Source of the DNA: JACCYQ01 sp036675565
GTDB taxonomy: Bacteria; Bacteroidota; Bacteroidia; Chitinophagales; Chitinophagaceae
DNA: 40,396 nt
Reading direction: 5' to 3'
NCBI GenBank assembly: GCA_036675565.1
Contig: JAKFER010000309.1
Span: 1 to 40,396 of the forward strand
Below are positions 31,848 to 40,220 of this stretch, one piece after another. Each line of letters starts with the position of its first letter. Within the stretch, counting starts at the first letter, position 1. Under the pieces are notes generated by a model that saw only the letters and a program-made list of their open reading frames with translations, had not been told where the DNA came from and made no database searches. A program made the translations under genes and the position numbers.

Positions 31848-32981
31848 TTATTTTAACGGCCCTGGTTTTTCAATTTGTTTCATAAGGGTATTATCCCATT
31901 TACCTTCTACTTTTATTTGGGCAATAGCACCTAACGTAAATGCTTCAACGAGATTATGATTCAGGAATACATACATATGCGGCTCCCGGAATTTATATAA
32001 TGCCGCTGCACCTGAACCTCCTGGTATGGCCCATGTTTCAAAATCCGTATACGGTTTGTTGTTGAATTTGCCCCCGGGCCAAAAAAGGTCCGCATGTCCG
32101 CCAATTAAATGCAAACGGGTATCCCTGTTTGCCTGTGCGGAAATGAAAAGGACATTCTCTCCCACCTTGGCCGTTAATGCATTTTTACCGGTGAGTGAAC
32201 CCACTTTCCCATTAAATACAAGATGTGTAGGAGTTAATGTTTTGAATGCAGCTTCCATCTCCTGCATGCTTTGTTGTGGTGTGGCAATATTCTTAAAATT
32301 ACCGGCTTCATCTTTTGGTAAATAAAAATCCTGTTCTACGATATAAAATGCCCGATCATATTCTACCAGGTTACCCACTTCATCTTTCAAGCCATCGCGT
32401 GGCAGTACCATAATAGCACCATTCATTCCGGAAACTACGTGCATGGGAACCATCATACCTCCAGGTGCACAATGATATACAAATACACCTGTTCGGGTTG
32501 CACGGAACCTGAATTTCACCTGTTGCCCGGGATTAACCAGAGAAATCTCACCACCTCCCATTTCACCTGTTGCTGCATGAAAATCTATGTTATGTATTTG
32601 GGTATTAGATGCAGGATTTTTTAAAGTCAATTCAACGAAATCGTTTTGATGCACAATAATGAGTGGACCCGGTACCGATCCATTAAAGGTCATGGCCCAA
32701 ATAGAATCGCCCTCATCAACCGCTATTTTCTTTTCCTGGATCTCTAAAGTAATTTCCACGATTTTGGGACCACCCGAAGCAACCTGTTCATGTTTAGGTA
32801 CATTGGGCGGTGCAACCAAAACCTGGGTTACTCTTTCCAGGTCATCACCTTCACCTTCAAAAGTTTCTTCCATTACCGGTGAAGAATTTCCACTTTGACA
32901 AGCCGTTAAAATTGAAAGCAAAACAATCAATAATGCACCAGTTATTAGTTCACTAAATTTTTTACTACGTTTTAAATTCAT
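31848..32981 (-). CDS. nirK: Copper-containing nitrite reductase NirK (predicted lipoprotein)
   Basis: NirK reduces nitrite to nitric oxide in denitrification. The 377-residue protein has two cupredoxin domains with all copper ligands visible: type 1 His130, Cys171, His181 and Met186; type 2 His135, His170 and His342; and the catalytic Asp133 and His291. Key strings are IHNIDFHAATGEMGGG, VYHCAPGGMMVPMHVVSGM, HLIGGHADLFW and FLNHNLVEAF. The N-terminus ends in ILTAC (Cys28), a lipobox, so it is probably a periplasm-facing or outer-membrane lipoprotein, as in many Bacteroidota. No NO reductase, accessory or electron-donor gene is adjacent. It is divergent from PEP synthase. Confidence 0.95.
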   Translation of the reverse strand: MNLKRSKKFSELITGALLIVLLSILTACQSGNSSPVMEETFEGEGDDLERVTQVLVAPPNVPKHEQVASGGPKIVEITLEIQEKKIAVDEGDSIWAMTFNGSVPGPLIIVHQNDFVELTLKNPASNTQIHNIDFHAATGEMGGGEISLVNPGQQVKFRFRATRTGVFVYHCAPGGMMVPMHVVSGMNGAIMVLPRDGLKDEVGNLVEYDRAFYIVEQDFYLPKDEAGNFKNIATPQQSMQEMEAAFKTLTPTHLVFNGKVGSLTGKNALTAKVGENVLFISAQANRDTRLHLIGGHADLFWPGGKFNNKPYTDFETWAIPGGSGAAALYKFREPHMYVFLNHNLVEAFTLGAIAQIKVEGKWDNTLMKQIEKPGPLK

Positions 32982-33100
32982 GTTTAATATTTTTTTATTA
33001 TCAGTGTAAAAGGTATTTTTTCTTTATGATATGATGCAATAAAAGCATACCGTTCCGTTTAAAGGTAACCAAATAATAATGGCAAGGTTTTCGACTGAGT

Positions 33101-33140
33101 TAAAATTACCTGTGTATGTAGTAGTAATAACAAGGTGTTA
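33101..33140 (-). promoter_or_regulatory. Possible nirK promoter with overlapping inverted repeat
   Basis: The minus strand reads TAATTTTA at 33108-33101 (one mismatch to TAnnTTTG) with TTG at 33133-33131, 22 bases upstream, slightly longer than usual. TAACA-AGG-TGTTA (33128-33140) is an inverted repeat over the -33 region. The long 5' leader (about 115 bases) makes this uncertain. Confidence 0.25.
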
Positions 33141-33208
33141 CAAAACTTTTTTCTAAATTAAAATAATAAAATATTAAAAAAGTACAGTGATATCAATCAT
33201 CATTCAGC

Positions 33209-33222
33209 TTGATAGCTATCAT
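33209..33222 (+). promoter_or_regulatory. FNR-like box upstream of PEP synthase
   Basis: TTGAT-AGCT-ATCAT matches the FNR consensus TTGAT-N4-ATCAA in nine of ten arm positions, and contains a perfect 12-bp palindrome (33210-33221). It lies 41 bases before the ppsA ATG and 32-33 bp from a -7-like TACATTG (33245-33251). It is 228 bases from nirK, so it fits ppsA better. Confidence 0.5.
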
Positions 33223-33262
33223 TATTGCCTGCCGACACATTGTTTACATTGTAAAAAAGGTT

Positions 33263-35665
33263 ATGGCAAATCTCATCAAACGTTTCCGTGAAATAAGTAT
33301 CGCTGACTTACCTATTGTTGGTGGCAAAAATTCTTCACTTGGCGAAATGTTTTCTCAACTTTCATCGCAGGGCATCCAGATACCAGATGGATTTGCAACA
33401 ACCGCAACTGCATTCTGGCAATTCCTTGATTTTAACGGTATACAACAACCCCTGCAACAATTGATGAAACAATTAGACAAACAGCATTACAGCAACCTGA
33501 AAGAGATTGGATCCAATGCCAGGAAATTAATGATGGATGCCGAACTGCCCGGAGATTTAATAAGTGAAATAAAAACACACTATAAAGAATTATGTGGCGC
33601 AAATGAAATTGATGTGGCCGTGCGAAGCAGTGCAACAGCAGAGGATCTGCCACAAGCCAGTTTTGCAGGGCAACATGAATCTTATTTGAATGTAAATGGC
33701 GAAACGGAGTTGATGAATGCTGTACAAAAATGTTTTGCATCGTTATACACCGACCGGGCCATCAAATACCGGGAGGATAATGGCTTTGCGCATGACCAGG
33801 TTGCATTATCGGTGGGTGTTCAAAAAATGATCCGCAGCGATAAAGGTTGTTCAGGTGTTGGTTTTACACTGGAACCAGAATCCGGTTTCAGGGATATTAT
33901 TCACATCAGTGGTGTTTGGGGATTGGGTGAAAACATTGTACAGGGCACCGTAACACCCGATGAATTTTTTGTTTTTAAACCCACGCTTCGTCAAAATAAA
34001 AATGCCATCATCCAGAAAAAATTGGGTGAGAAAGCACAGACCATGATCTATGCGGATAAACATGCCGAAGTTTCAACCCTGAATATTAAAACGTCCATAG
34101 AAAAAAGAGAACAGTTTGTTTTGAATGATGCCGAGATCATTCAACTGGCTAAATGGTTTTTAGTAATTGAAGAACACTATCAAAAACCGATGGATATTGA
34201 ATGGGCCAAAGATGGATTAACCAATGAACTTTTCATCGTTCAGGCAAGACCGGAAACAGTTCATTCCCAAGCCAATCCGTACCATGTAAAAGAATATACT
34301 TTATTGGAAAAAGGTAAAACATTAGCTGAGGGAAATGCTATTGGAAATAGTTTGGCTACAGGTATTGCCCGAATTTTACATTCACCAAAAGATGGTGATA
34401 AATTAAAAAAAGGAGAGATCATAGTTACGGATATGACATCGCCCGATTGGGACCCGATTTTAAAAAATTCTGCCGCTATCATTACGAATAAAGGAGGCAG
34501 AACAAGTCATGCGTCTATTGTTGCCCGTGAGTTAGGCGTTCCGGCTATTGTTGGTTGCGGAAATGCCACAGAAACGATACATGATGGCGACATGATAACT
34601 GTATCATGCTGTGAAGGAAAAACAGGTTTTGTTTATCAGGGTGTATTAAAATACAAAGAAACAGAACTGGATTTTTCCCAGGTAAAAAAACCAAAATCAA
34701 CACAGGTCATGCTGATAGCCGGTGATCCGGATAAGGCGTTCCAATTATCATTTTATCCAAATGATGGTGTGGGATTGATGCGTATTGAATTCATCATCAC
34801 ACATTTTATCCAGGTGCATCCCATGGCGCTGGTAAAGTTTAATGAACTGAAAGACGATACTGTAAAAAAACAAATTGAAGAACTCACACATCATTATCCC
34901 AATAAAGAAAAATATTTTGTTGATAAACTTGCGGAAGGTGTGGCAACTATTGCTGCTGCATTTTATCCCAAGGATGTGATTGTTAGAATGAGCGATTTTA
35001 AAACAAATGAATATGCTAACCTGATTGGCGGAAAAGATTTTGAACCGCATGAAGAAAATCCGATGCTGGGTTTCAGAGGTGCTTCCAGGTATTATCATGA
35101 ATTGTATAAAGAAGGATTCAGGCTTGAATGTGAAGCCATCAAAAGGGTTCGGGAGGATATGGGATTAACAAATGTAAAAGTGATGATCCCATTCTGCCGT
35201 ACAGTGGAAGAAGGTATTAAAGTGATCCATGTAATGCAGGAAAGCGGTTTGGACAGGGATAAAGATGAAACCCTGGAAATTTATGTAATGGCTGAAATTC
35301 CAAGTAATGTTTTATTGGCTGAAAAATTTGCCGAAATTTTTGATGGTTTTTCAATCGGCTCAAACGACCTGACGCAATTAACACTGGGCATTGACCGGGA
35401 TTCTGCCATTGTAAGCCCGCTGTTCAGTGAACAAAATGAAGCGGCAAAAGAAATGGTTGCGACAGTTATTCTTAAGGCAAAAGCATCGGGAGCAAAAATT
35501 GGTTTGTGCGGACAGGCACCAAGTGATTTTCCTGAGTATGCCAAATTCCTGGTGGAACAAGGTATTGACAGCATTTCATTTAATCCCGATGCAGTACTAA
35601 AAGGAATTCAAAATATTTTACAGGCAGAGAAAAAAATGAAAGATCACTTACTGCACGATTTTTAA
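33263..35665 (+). CDS. ppsA: Phosphoenolpyruvate synthase
   Basis: PEP synthase converts pyruvate and ATP to PEP, AMP and phosphate, a gluconeogenic step. The protein has an N-terminal ATP-grasp domain (LPIVGGKNSSLGEMF, DVAVRSSATAEDLPQASFAGQ, FIVQARPETV), the phosphohistidine swivelling domain (GGRTSHASIVARELGVPA, phospho-His near residue 416) and a TIM-barrel PEP-binding domain with GLMRIEF, IGSNDLTQL and GLCGQAPSD (catalytic Cys near 749). I place the start at ATG 33263 (800 residues, MANLIKRF), because an extension to TTG 33209 adds 18 residues not expected in the family and would run through an FNR-like box. The A-rich GTAAAAAAGGTT before ATG may help ribosome binding. It converges with the TonB receptor, 16 bases apart. 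Confidence 0.95.
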   Translation: MANLIKRFREISIADLPIVGGKNSSLGEMFSQLSSQGIQIPDGFATTATAFWQFLDFNGIQQPLQQLMKQLDKQHYSNLKEIGSNARKLMMDAELPGDLISEIKTHYKELCGANEIDVAVRSSATAEDLPQASFAGQHESYLNVNGETELMNAVQKCFASLYTDRAIKYREDNGFAHDQVALSVGVQKMIRSDKGCSGVGFTLEPESGFRDIIHISGVWGLGENIVQGTVTPDEFFVFKPTLRQNKNAIIQKKLGEKAQTMIYADKHAEVSTLNIKTSIEKREQFVLNDAEIIQLAKWFLVIEEHYQKPMDIEWAKDGLTNELFIVQARPETVHSQANPYHVKEYTLLEKGKTLAEGNAIGNSLATGIARILHSPKDGDKLKKGEIIVTDMTSPDWDPILKNSAAIITNKGGRTSHASIVARELGVPAIVGCGNATETIHDGDMITVSCCEGKTGFVYQGVLKYKETELDFSQVKKPKSTQVMLIAGDPDKAFQLSFYPNDGVGLMRIEFIITHFIQVHPMALVKFNELKDDTVKKQIEELTHHYPNKEKYFVDKLAEGVATIAAAFYPKDVIVRMSDFKTNEYANLIGGKDFEPHEENPMLGFRGASRYYHELYKEGFRLECEAIKRVREDMGLTNVKVMIPFCRTVEEGIKVIHVMQESGLDRDKDETLEIYVMAEIPSNVLLAEKFAEIFDGFSIGSNDLTQLTLGIDRDSAIVSPLFSEQNEAAKEMVATVILKAKASGAKIGLCGQAPSDFPEYAKFLVEQGIDSISFNPDAVLKGIQNILQAEKKMKDHLLHDF

Positions 35666-35681
35666 TGATGGCATAACCTGG

Positions 35682-37832
35682 TTATAAAAACCGGATCTTA
35701 ACACCCCCATTTATTACAAATCCATCCACTGGTGCATAGATATCCCTGAACACAGGGTCATTGATCGTTCCTGTGAAAATATTATCGAACCTGGTTTGGC
35801 GGGTATCGGTAAAGTTTTCAAAATTTAAGAACAGTGAAAATTTTTCCCAGGATTTTTCACCCATCAAACCAAATGTCCAGTAGGATTTGCCTAATGCACC
35901 ATCATTTAATTTTTGAGGACTGAAATAATAAGCTTCCAAACCGATCTTTAATTTTTCTTCTTTTTCATACATCAGCACATTGTTTAATCGATGGCGGGCT
36001 GTTAACGGAAACCAACTTTTGTCGTTATCATAGTAACTATTGACATCAGCATAAGTATAACCTACAAATAATTTAAAATCAGCGTAATTAAATCTCAGAT
36101 TCGTTTCGGCTCCTTTTGTATCAATATATCCATTGGCATTCAGAAACTGAAAAGCATTATTGGCAGTCGTTAACACCAGCGGATCATTTAAACGGGTATA
36201 AAAAAATAACTGGTTAATGGCCAATCCAACTTCACCTATTCGTGTACGATAGTTCAAGTCAAAGTTACCACCAAGGGATTTTTCATTGGCAGTGGCTTGT
36301 TGTAATGGAAGTATGTCCTGGAAATGAAGTCTTTCCGCATCCTCATTAAATACGGTAGGTGTTTTATATCCTAAACCGCCACCCAACCTGGCCGTTAATG
36401 CAGGGTTCACTTTAAACATTGCTGAAAACCTTGGCAATAATTCAAATCCATATTCGTCAACATAATCACCCCTCAATCCTGTTTCCAGGGTAAAACGGGG
36501 AGAAACAGTCCATGTATTCTGAAAAAATAAACCCAGCGTATTGAAATGATAATCTCTTAATGCATTGTTGTTTAATCTTTCTTCTGCAAAATCATCCGTT
36601 ACAAAATTAGCACCCATCACCCACTGTGCATTTTCACCCAAATTACTATAGGTGGCTTCAGTAAATGTGGATTGCTGAATTCCTTTGAATGCGTAGGCCG
36701 GAATTTGTATAAACCGGTTAAAACGGCTATAACTGTTTTTAAAATTGAGCTGCGATCTATCGTTAATTTGATGCGTTAGTTGTGCCTGTGTAGTAAACCT
36801 GTCTGTCTGGTTATTTTCAAAATAACCTGCCGTTCCATTTTTTATATAATCCATACTGCCTCCGGTCCTGTCTTCGGTTATAAAACTGAAACCAATATTG
36901 GCCTTTGTTTTCTCACCATACATATATAATGTTGGGTTGATGGTATAACGCTCAAATTCAGGAATGGCAGTAAGTCCAATATCCGCCGGGTCATAGGCAT
37001 TACCTGTATTACGGGATCCATAGATTGTGATACCCATTTTATTAAATCGCTGGCTGTAAAAAGCACTGAGATCCAGGCCCCCAGCGGAAGTGCCATTTGC
37101 CAGGAAATTCAATTCTTTATTTTCTGTAGGTGTTTTTGAAACAAGATTAACCAGGCCCGCAATAGCGCCACCGCCATACAAAGTAGATGAAGAACCCTTG
37201 ATCACTTCAATTTGCTTTAAATCCAAAGGAGCTACCTGCATCAAACTTAGTCCACCGGAAAAACCTGCATAAAGTGGAAATCCGTCTCTTAAAATTTGGG
37301 TATAGCGTCCATCCAAACCTTGGATCCGAATGCTGGAATTATAGGATGTGGCTGAAGTTTGCTGTGTTTGAATACCGGTGCTTTCATTTAATAGCATGCG
37401 GATGTCCCCGGGTTTCATGTTTCCTTTTTCAGTAAGTTCTTCACCCGAAATAGTTTCCACTCTTGTTGGGATATCGCTGACAGACCGGCTCATCCTGGTT
37501 GCGGTAACAATCACTTCTTCTTCGTGTTCATGGCCTTCAGTCAGAATAACTTCCAAGAGTTCTCCTCCTGGTTGCGGCACATCCAGCCTGATTTCCATTT
37601 CTTCCATGCCAACAAAAGAAATGACAACGGTATAATTCCCTTTGGGGATATTATTAAATTCAGCTAACCCTGTACTATCTGCTATGGTTGATTGTTTTAA
37701 TGATGGGATACTCACTGTTGCCCCGGCAAGTATTTCTTTTTCATCATTCTTAATCAATAGCTTAATGCTGTGCTGTGCAAACATTGTGGTAGAAAAGAAT
37801 AACAAACACAATAAAAGAATTTTTGACTTCAT
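35682..37832 (-). CDS. TonB-dependent outer-membrane receptor
   Basis: The 716-residue receptor has a signal peptide (ILLLCLLFFSTTMFAQ), a short carboxypeptidase-regulatory-like (CarboxypepD_reg) domain (about 20-100), a His/Glu-rich joint (EGHEHEEE) next to VIVTATRMSRSV, a plug domain (about 110-235, GDIRMLLNESTGIQ and IEVIKGSSSTLYGGGAIAGLVNLV) and a 22-strand barrel ending in Phe-Leu (GGVKIRFL). The size and plug resemble siderophore, heme or vitamin B12-type receptors more than SusC-type glycan receptors, and there is no SusD partner. The HEHEEE stretch may hint at a metal substrate, but this is only suggestive. The gene stands alone, convergent with ppsA. Confidence 0.92.
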   Translation of the reverse strand: MKSKILLLCLLFFSTTMFAQHSIKLLIKNDEKEILAGATVSIPSLKQSTIADSTGLAEFNNIPKGNYTVVISFVGMEEMEIRLDVPQPGGELLEVILTEGHEHEEEVIVTATRMSRSVSDIPTRVETISGEELTEKGNMKPGDIRMLLNESTGIQTQQTSATSYNSSIRIQGLDGRYTQILRDGFPLYAGFSGGLSLMQVAPLDLKQIEVIKGSSSTLYGGGAIAGLVNLVSKTPTENKELNFLANGTSAGGLDLSAFYSQRFNKMGITIYGSRNTGNAYDPADIGLTAIPEFERYTINPTLYMYGEKTKANIGFSFITEDRTGGSMDYIKNGTAGYFENNQTDRFTTQAQLTHQINDRSQLNFKNSYSRFNRFIQIPAYAFKGIQQSTFTEATYSNLGENAQWVMGANFVTDDFAEERLNNNALRDYHFNTLGLFFQNTWTVSPRFTLETGLRGDYVDEYGFELLPRFSAMFKVNPALTARLGGGLGYKTPTVFNEDAERLHFQDILPLQQATANEKSLGGNFDLNYRTRIGEVGLAINQLFFYTRLNDPLVLTTANNAFQFLNANGYIDTKGAETNLRFNYADFKLFVGYTYADVNSYYDNDKSWFPLTARHRLNNVLMYEKEEKLKIGLEAYYFSPQKLNDGALGKSYWTFGLMGEKSWEKFSLFLNFENFTDTRQTRFDNIFTGTINDPVFRDIYAPVDGFVINGGVKIRFL

Positions 37833-38029
37833 GGCGGCGAAATTCGCACATTTAAAATTAAATTTGAAGGGTGAAATTAATTTGCGTTATGCCTAATGGA
37901 TTTTTATTGACCCTAACCATTTCACCTGGATAAGCCATTAAATCATTGTAATTGTTGAGGCATGATTTTTTATAGGCGTTAAATACTCAATATTTTAATC
38001 TTATTTATTCCACAAAAAAACCTTTAAAT

Positions 38030-38425
38030 ATGCCTGGAACTACTTTGCAGGACAAAAAAGCAAGAAAAGTACTTATTGTTGAAGATGAAGGCGATATGCG
38101 CCTGTTACTGGACATCATGCTGAATGGCAAAAGCAACCTGGAAATGGAATATGCCAAAAGCCTTAAAGATGCCGGTACTTTTTTACAGGAGGAGCAACCC
38201 GATGTTGTTATCCTTGATAATAAACTTCCTGATGGTTTGGGAATCGATTACATCAGTGAGATCAAAAAAAATTATCCTGAAATTAAAATCATTATGATTT
38301 CTGGTTACGATGCTTCAGCCGAAGATGTTGCTCTTGAAAATGGAGCAAATATATTTCTGCAAAAACCTTTTACCAGGGACCAGCTATACAATTCAATTGT
38401 GCAATTGCTGGATCATAAAAATTAG
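38030..38425 (+). CDS. Single-domain response regulator
   Basis: The 131-residue protein is one receiver domain: acidic pair in IVEDEGDMR, phospho-acceptor Asp in VVILDNKLPDG, the Ser in IIMISGYDAS, and the conserved Lys in IFLQKPFTRDQL. There is no output domain, so it acts by protein contact or as a phospho-relay. No kinase is adjacent; the hybrid kinases about 20 kb away are possible partners. It is divergent from the TonB receptor across a 197-base gap with no other recognisable feature. A strong terminator follows. Confidence 0.92.
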   Translation: MPGTTLQDKKARKVLIVEDEGDMRLLLDIMLNGKSNLEMEYAKSLKDAGTFLQEEQPDVVILDNKLPDGLGIDYISEIKKNYPEIKIIMISGYDASAEDVALENGANIFLQKPFTRDQLYNSIVQLLDHKN

Positions 38426-38497
38426 AAGTTCAAAGAAAGTATTGATTGATTTAATTTGAATCAACAATATTAAAATATTGGATAACAATTCATTTAG

Positions 38498-38542
38498 CCT
38501 TAACATGTATTAAATCAAGTTTAATATTTGTTAAGGTTTTTT
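38498..38542 (+). terminator. Two-tier stem-loop terminator after the response regulator
   Basis: CCTTAACA (38498-38505) pairs with TGTTAAGG (38529-38536). Inside, after a 2/2 internal loop, TATTAAA (38508-38514) pairs with TTTAATA (38520-38526) around a 5-base loop. A T6 run follows at 38537-38542. It ends the response regulator unit and isolates it from the thioredoxin operon downstream. Confidence 0.82.
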
Positions 38543-38592
38543 ATTTCACTAAAGCTGTAGATATAAAGACTTAAATTTTCTAAAACAATTTT

Positions 38593-39033
38593 ATGCGACT
38601 GCTCTTATTAATCTTGTTTAGCGGAATCGCTTTCTCATCGCCCAATTGGCAAACTAACATGGAAAATGCGCAACAAAAAGCCAGGGCGGAAAATAAAAAT
38701 ATCCTTTTAAATTTTGCCGGTTCAGACTGGTGCGGACCATGCATCATTCTTAATAAAGAAATTTTCGATTCTGAAGTTTTTGAGCAATATTCAAAAGACC
38801 ATTTGGTATGTGTAAAAGCAGACTTTCCACGTCTTAAGAAAAATCAACTTTCTAAAGAGCAACAAAAACTCAATGATCAATTAGCAGAGAAATATAATCA
38901 AGAAGGCATATTCCCATTAACAATTTTATTAACGCCTGAAGGTAAAGTTTTAAAAAAATGGGAAGGATTGCCCCGCGTTTCTCCAGATGAATTTACTTCC
39001 GAGGTAAAATTGTTGGAAAATGCAATTAAATAA
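38593..39033 (+). CDS. Exported thioredoxin-fold protein
   Basis: The 146-residue protein starts with a likely signal peptide (MRLLLLILFSGIAFSS) and continues as a Thioredoxin_7-like domain: NMENAQQKARAENKNILLNF, then GSDWCGPCIILNKE with a thioredoxin-type CGPC active site (about residues 48-51), and a cis-Pro in IFPLTILLTPEGKV. It is predicted to act in the periplasm as a disulfide reductase. It is the first gene of a four-gene unit with ApbE, a DUF4266 lipoprotein ending in CGCN, and a DUF3570 protein, and its stop overlaps the apbE start by 14 bases. A role in keeping the lipoprotein cysteines reduced, or loading a metal, is inference. Confidence 0.88.
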   Translation: MRLLLLILFSGIAFSSPNWQTNMENAQQKARAENKNILLNFAGSDWCGPCIILNKEIFDSEVFEQYSKDHLVCVKADFPRLKKNQLSKEQQKLNDQLAEKYNQEGIFPLTILLTPEGKVLKKWEGLPRVSPDEFTSEVKLLENAIK

Positions 39034-39973
39034 AGTGGTTCCCGATAAAGTTTCCCTGCATAGAGAAACTTTGAAGTTAATGGGTAATCGCTTTGAAATA
39101 AGTGTAGTCTCCAACAATAAGTCAAAAGCCCAGGAATGCATCCAGGCGGCAGTGGAAGAGATTCGTCGGATTGAAAAGTTGCTGACTACGTTTAATGAAT
39201 CAAGCCAAACAAACCTGGTTAACCGAAACGCCGGTTTAAGACCCGTAAAAGTTGACAAAGAAGTATTTGACCTTATAAATAGATCAAAAAAGATTTCAGA
39301 ATTAACGCAGGGCGCATTCGATATCACTTATGGTTCTATTGATAAACGGTTTTGGAATTTTGATCAAACAATGACTTGTTTGCCAGATCGTCAAACTGCA
39401 AAAAATTTAGTTCGCTTAATCAACTATAAGAATGTCATTTTAGATCAAAAAAATTTGACCGTATTTCTAAAAGAAAAAGGAATGAGGATCGGGTTTGGTG
39501 GAATTGGGAAAGGATATGCTGCCGAAAAAGCAAAATTGCTTTTAAAAGAAATGGGCATTGAAAGCGGAATAGTTAATGCAGCAGGTGATCTTACGGCATG
39601 GGGATATCAACCAGGTGGCAAACCATGGACAATTGGTATCGCTGATCCTAATGTAACACGAAATGCTTTTTCTTTTCTTGAACTTACAAACACATCCATT
39701 GCGACTTCGGGTAATTATGAAAAATTTGTGTTGATTGAAGGCAAAAAATATTCACATACTATAGATCCTAAAAGTGGCTACCCGGTTACAGGTATCAAGA
39801 GTGTTACCATCATTTCACCCAATGCAGAAATAGCAGATGCTATGGCTACACCTGTTATGATTATGGGAACACAAGTGGGAATAGATATGATCAATCAATT
39901 AAAAGGAATAGAATGCATAATAATTGATGATGCCGATAATATTCACACATCTTCAAACGTTCAACTTTTATGA
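39020..39973 (+). CDS. apbE: FAD:protein FMN transferase, ApbE family
   Basis: ApbE moves FMN from FAD to a Thr or Ser of target proteins outside the cytoplasm. The 317-residue protein has the expected motifs: MGNRFEISVV near the start, FGGIGKGYAAEKAK (about 165-178), VNAAGDLTAWG, SHTIDPKSGYPVTG (about 252-265), and the metal-site ADAMATPVMIMG. Most ApbE proteins have a lipoprotein or Sec signal, but none is visible here (MQLNKVVPDKVSLHRETLKL), so the protein may act in the cytoplasm or need another export route. No obvious flavinylation target motif is seen in the neighbours within this window. It overlaps the thioredoxin gene by 14 bases and the DUF4266 gene by 4. Confidence 0.92.
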   Translation: MQLNKVVPDKVSLHRETLKLMGNRFEISVVSNNKSKAQECIQAAVEEIRRIEKLLTTFNESSQTNLVNRNAGLRPVKVDKEVFDLINRSKKISELTQGAFDITYGSIDKRFWNFDQTMTCLPDRQTAKNLVRLINYKNVILDQKNLTVFLKEKGMRIGFGGIGKGYAAEKAKLLLKEMGIESGIVNAAGDLTAWGYQPGGKPWTIGIADPNVTRNAFSFLELTNTSIATSGNYEKFVLIEGKKYSHTIDPKSGYPVTGIKSVTIISPNAEIADAMATPVMIMGTQVGIDMINQLKGIECIIIDDADNIHTSSNVQLL

Positions 39974-40203
39974 AATCGATATTTTTCAAAACAGAATTTT
40001 TTGCTTCTCTATTAATATCCACCCTATTATTTTCCAGCTCATGTACAAGTGTGAAGGAGTATCAAAAAAATAAACTGAATGATGCCGAGATGGCTTTATC
40101 AAACCGAAAAATAGAAAAAACAGAACTTAGTTTTCAATCATACCGGGAAGGCGCTTCGGGAGCGAATGGGGGAAAAACCGGTGGTGGATGCGGATGTAAT
40201 TAA
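39970..40203 (+). CDS. DUF4266 family lipoprotein with C-terminal CGCN
   Basis: The 77-residue protein has a signal peptide with a lipobox (LLFSSSC, Cys near 25), a short charged mature part (EYQKNKLNDAEMAL) and a Gly-rich tail ending GGKTGGGCGCN, the hallmark of DUF4266. The terminal CGC pair may bind a metal or form a disulfide, but its function is unknown to me. The start overlaps the apbE stop in ATGA, showing tight coupling. It is followed after 17 bases by a DUF3570 gene, the usual partner. Confidence 0.9.
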   Translation: MKSIFFKTEFFASLLISTLLFSSSCTSVKEYQKNKLNDAEMALSNRKIEKTELSFQSYREGASGANGGKTGGGCGCN

Positions 40204-40220
40204 TAAGCCTGATCAATAAA

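Noticed and set aside
33209..33262. An 18-residue N-terminal extension of PEP synthase starting at TTG 33209
   Set aside because: The family begins at MANLIKRF-like sequence; the extension is hydrophobic, unlike any family N-terminus, and its DNA overlaps an FNR-like box and -7-like element.
38465..38480. CAATATT-AA-AATATTG as a regulatory palindrome
   Set aside because: It lies after the response regulator stop and just before the terminator, is purely AT-rich, and has no linked promoter; it is most likely chance or part of the transcript end.
39970..40203. The SGAN string in the DUF4266 lipoprotein as an ApbE flavinylation site
   Set aside because: The acceptor Thr or Ser that must follow SGA is missing, and the Asp upstream is absent; resemblance is superficial.
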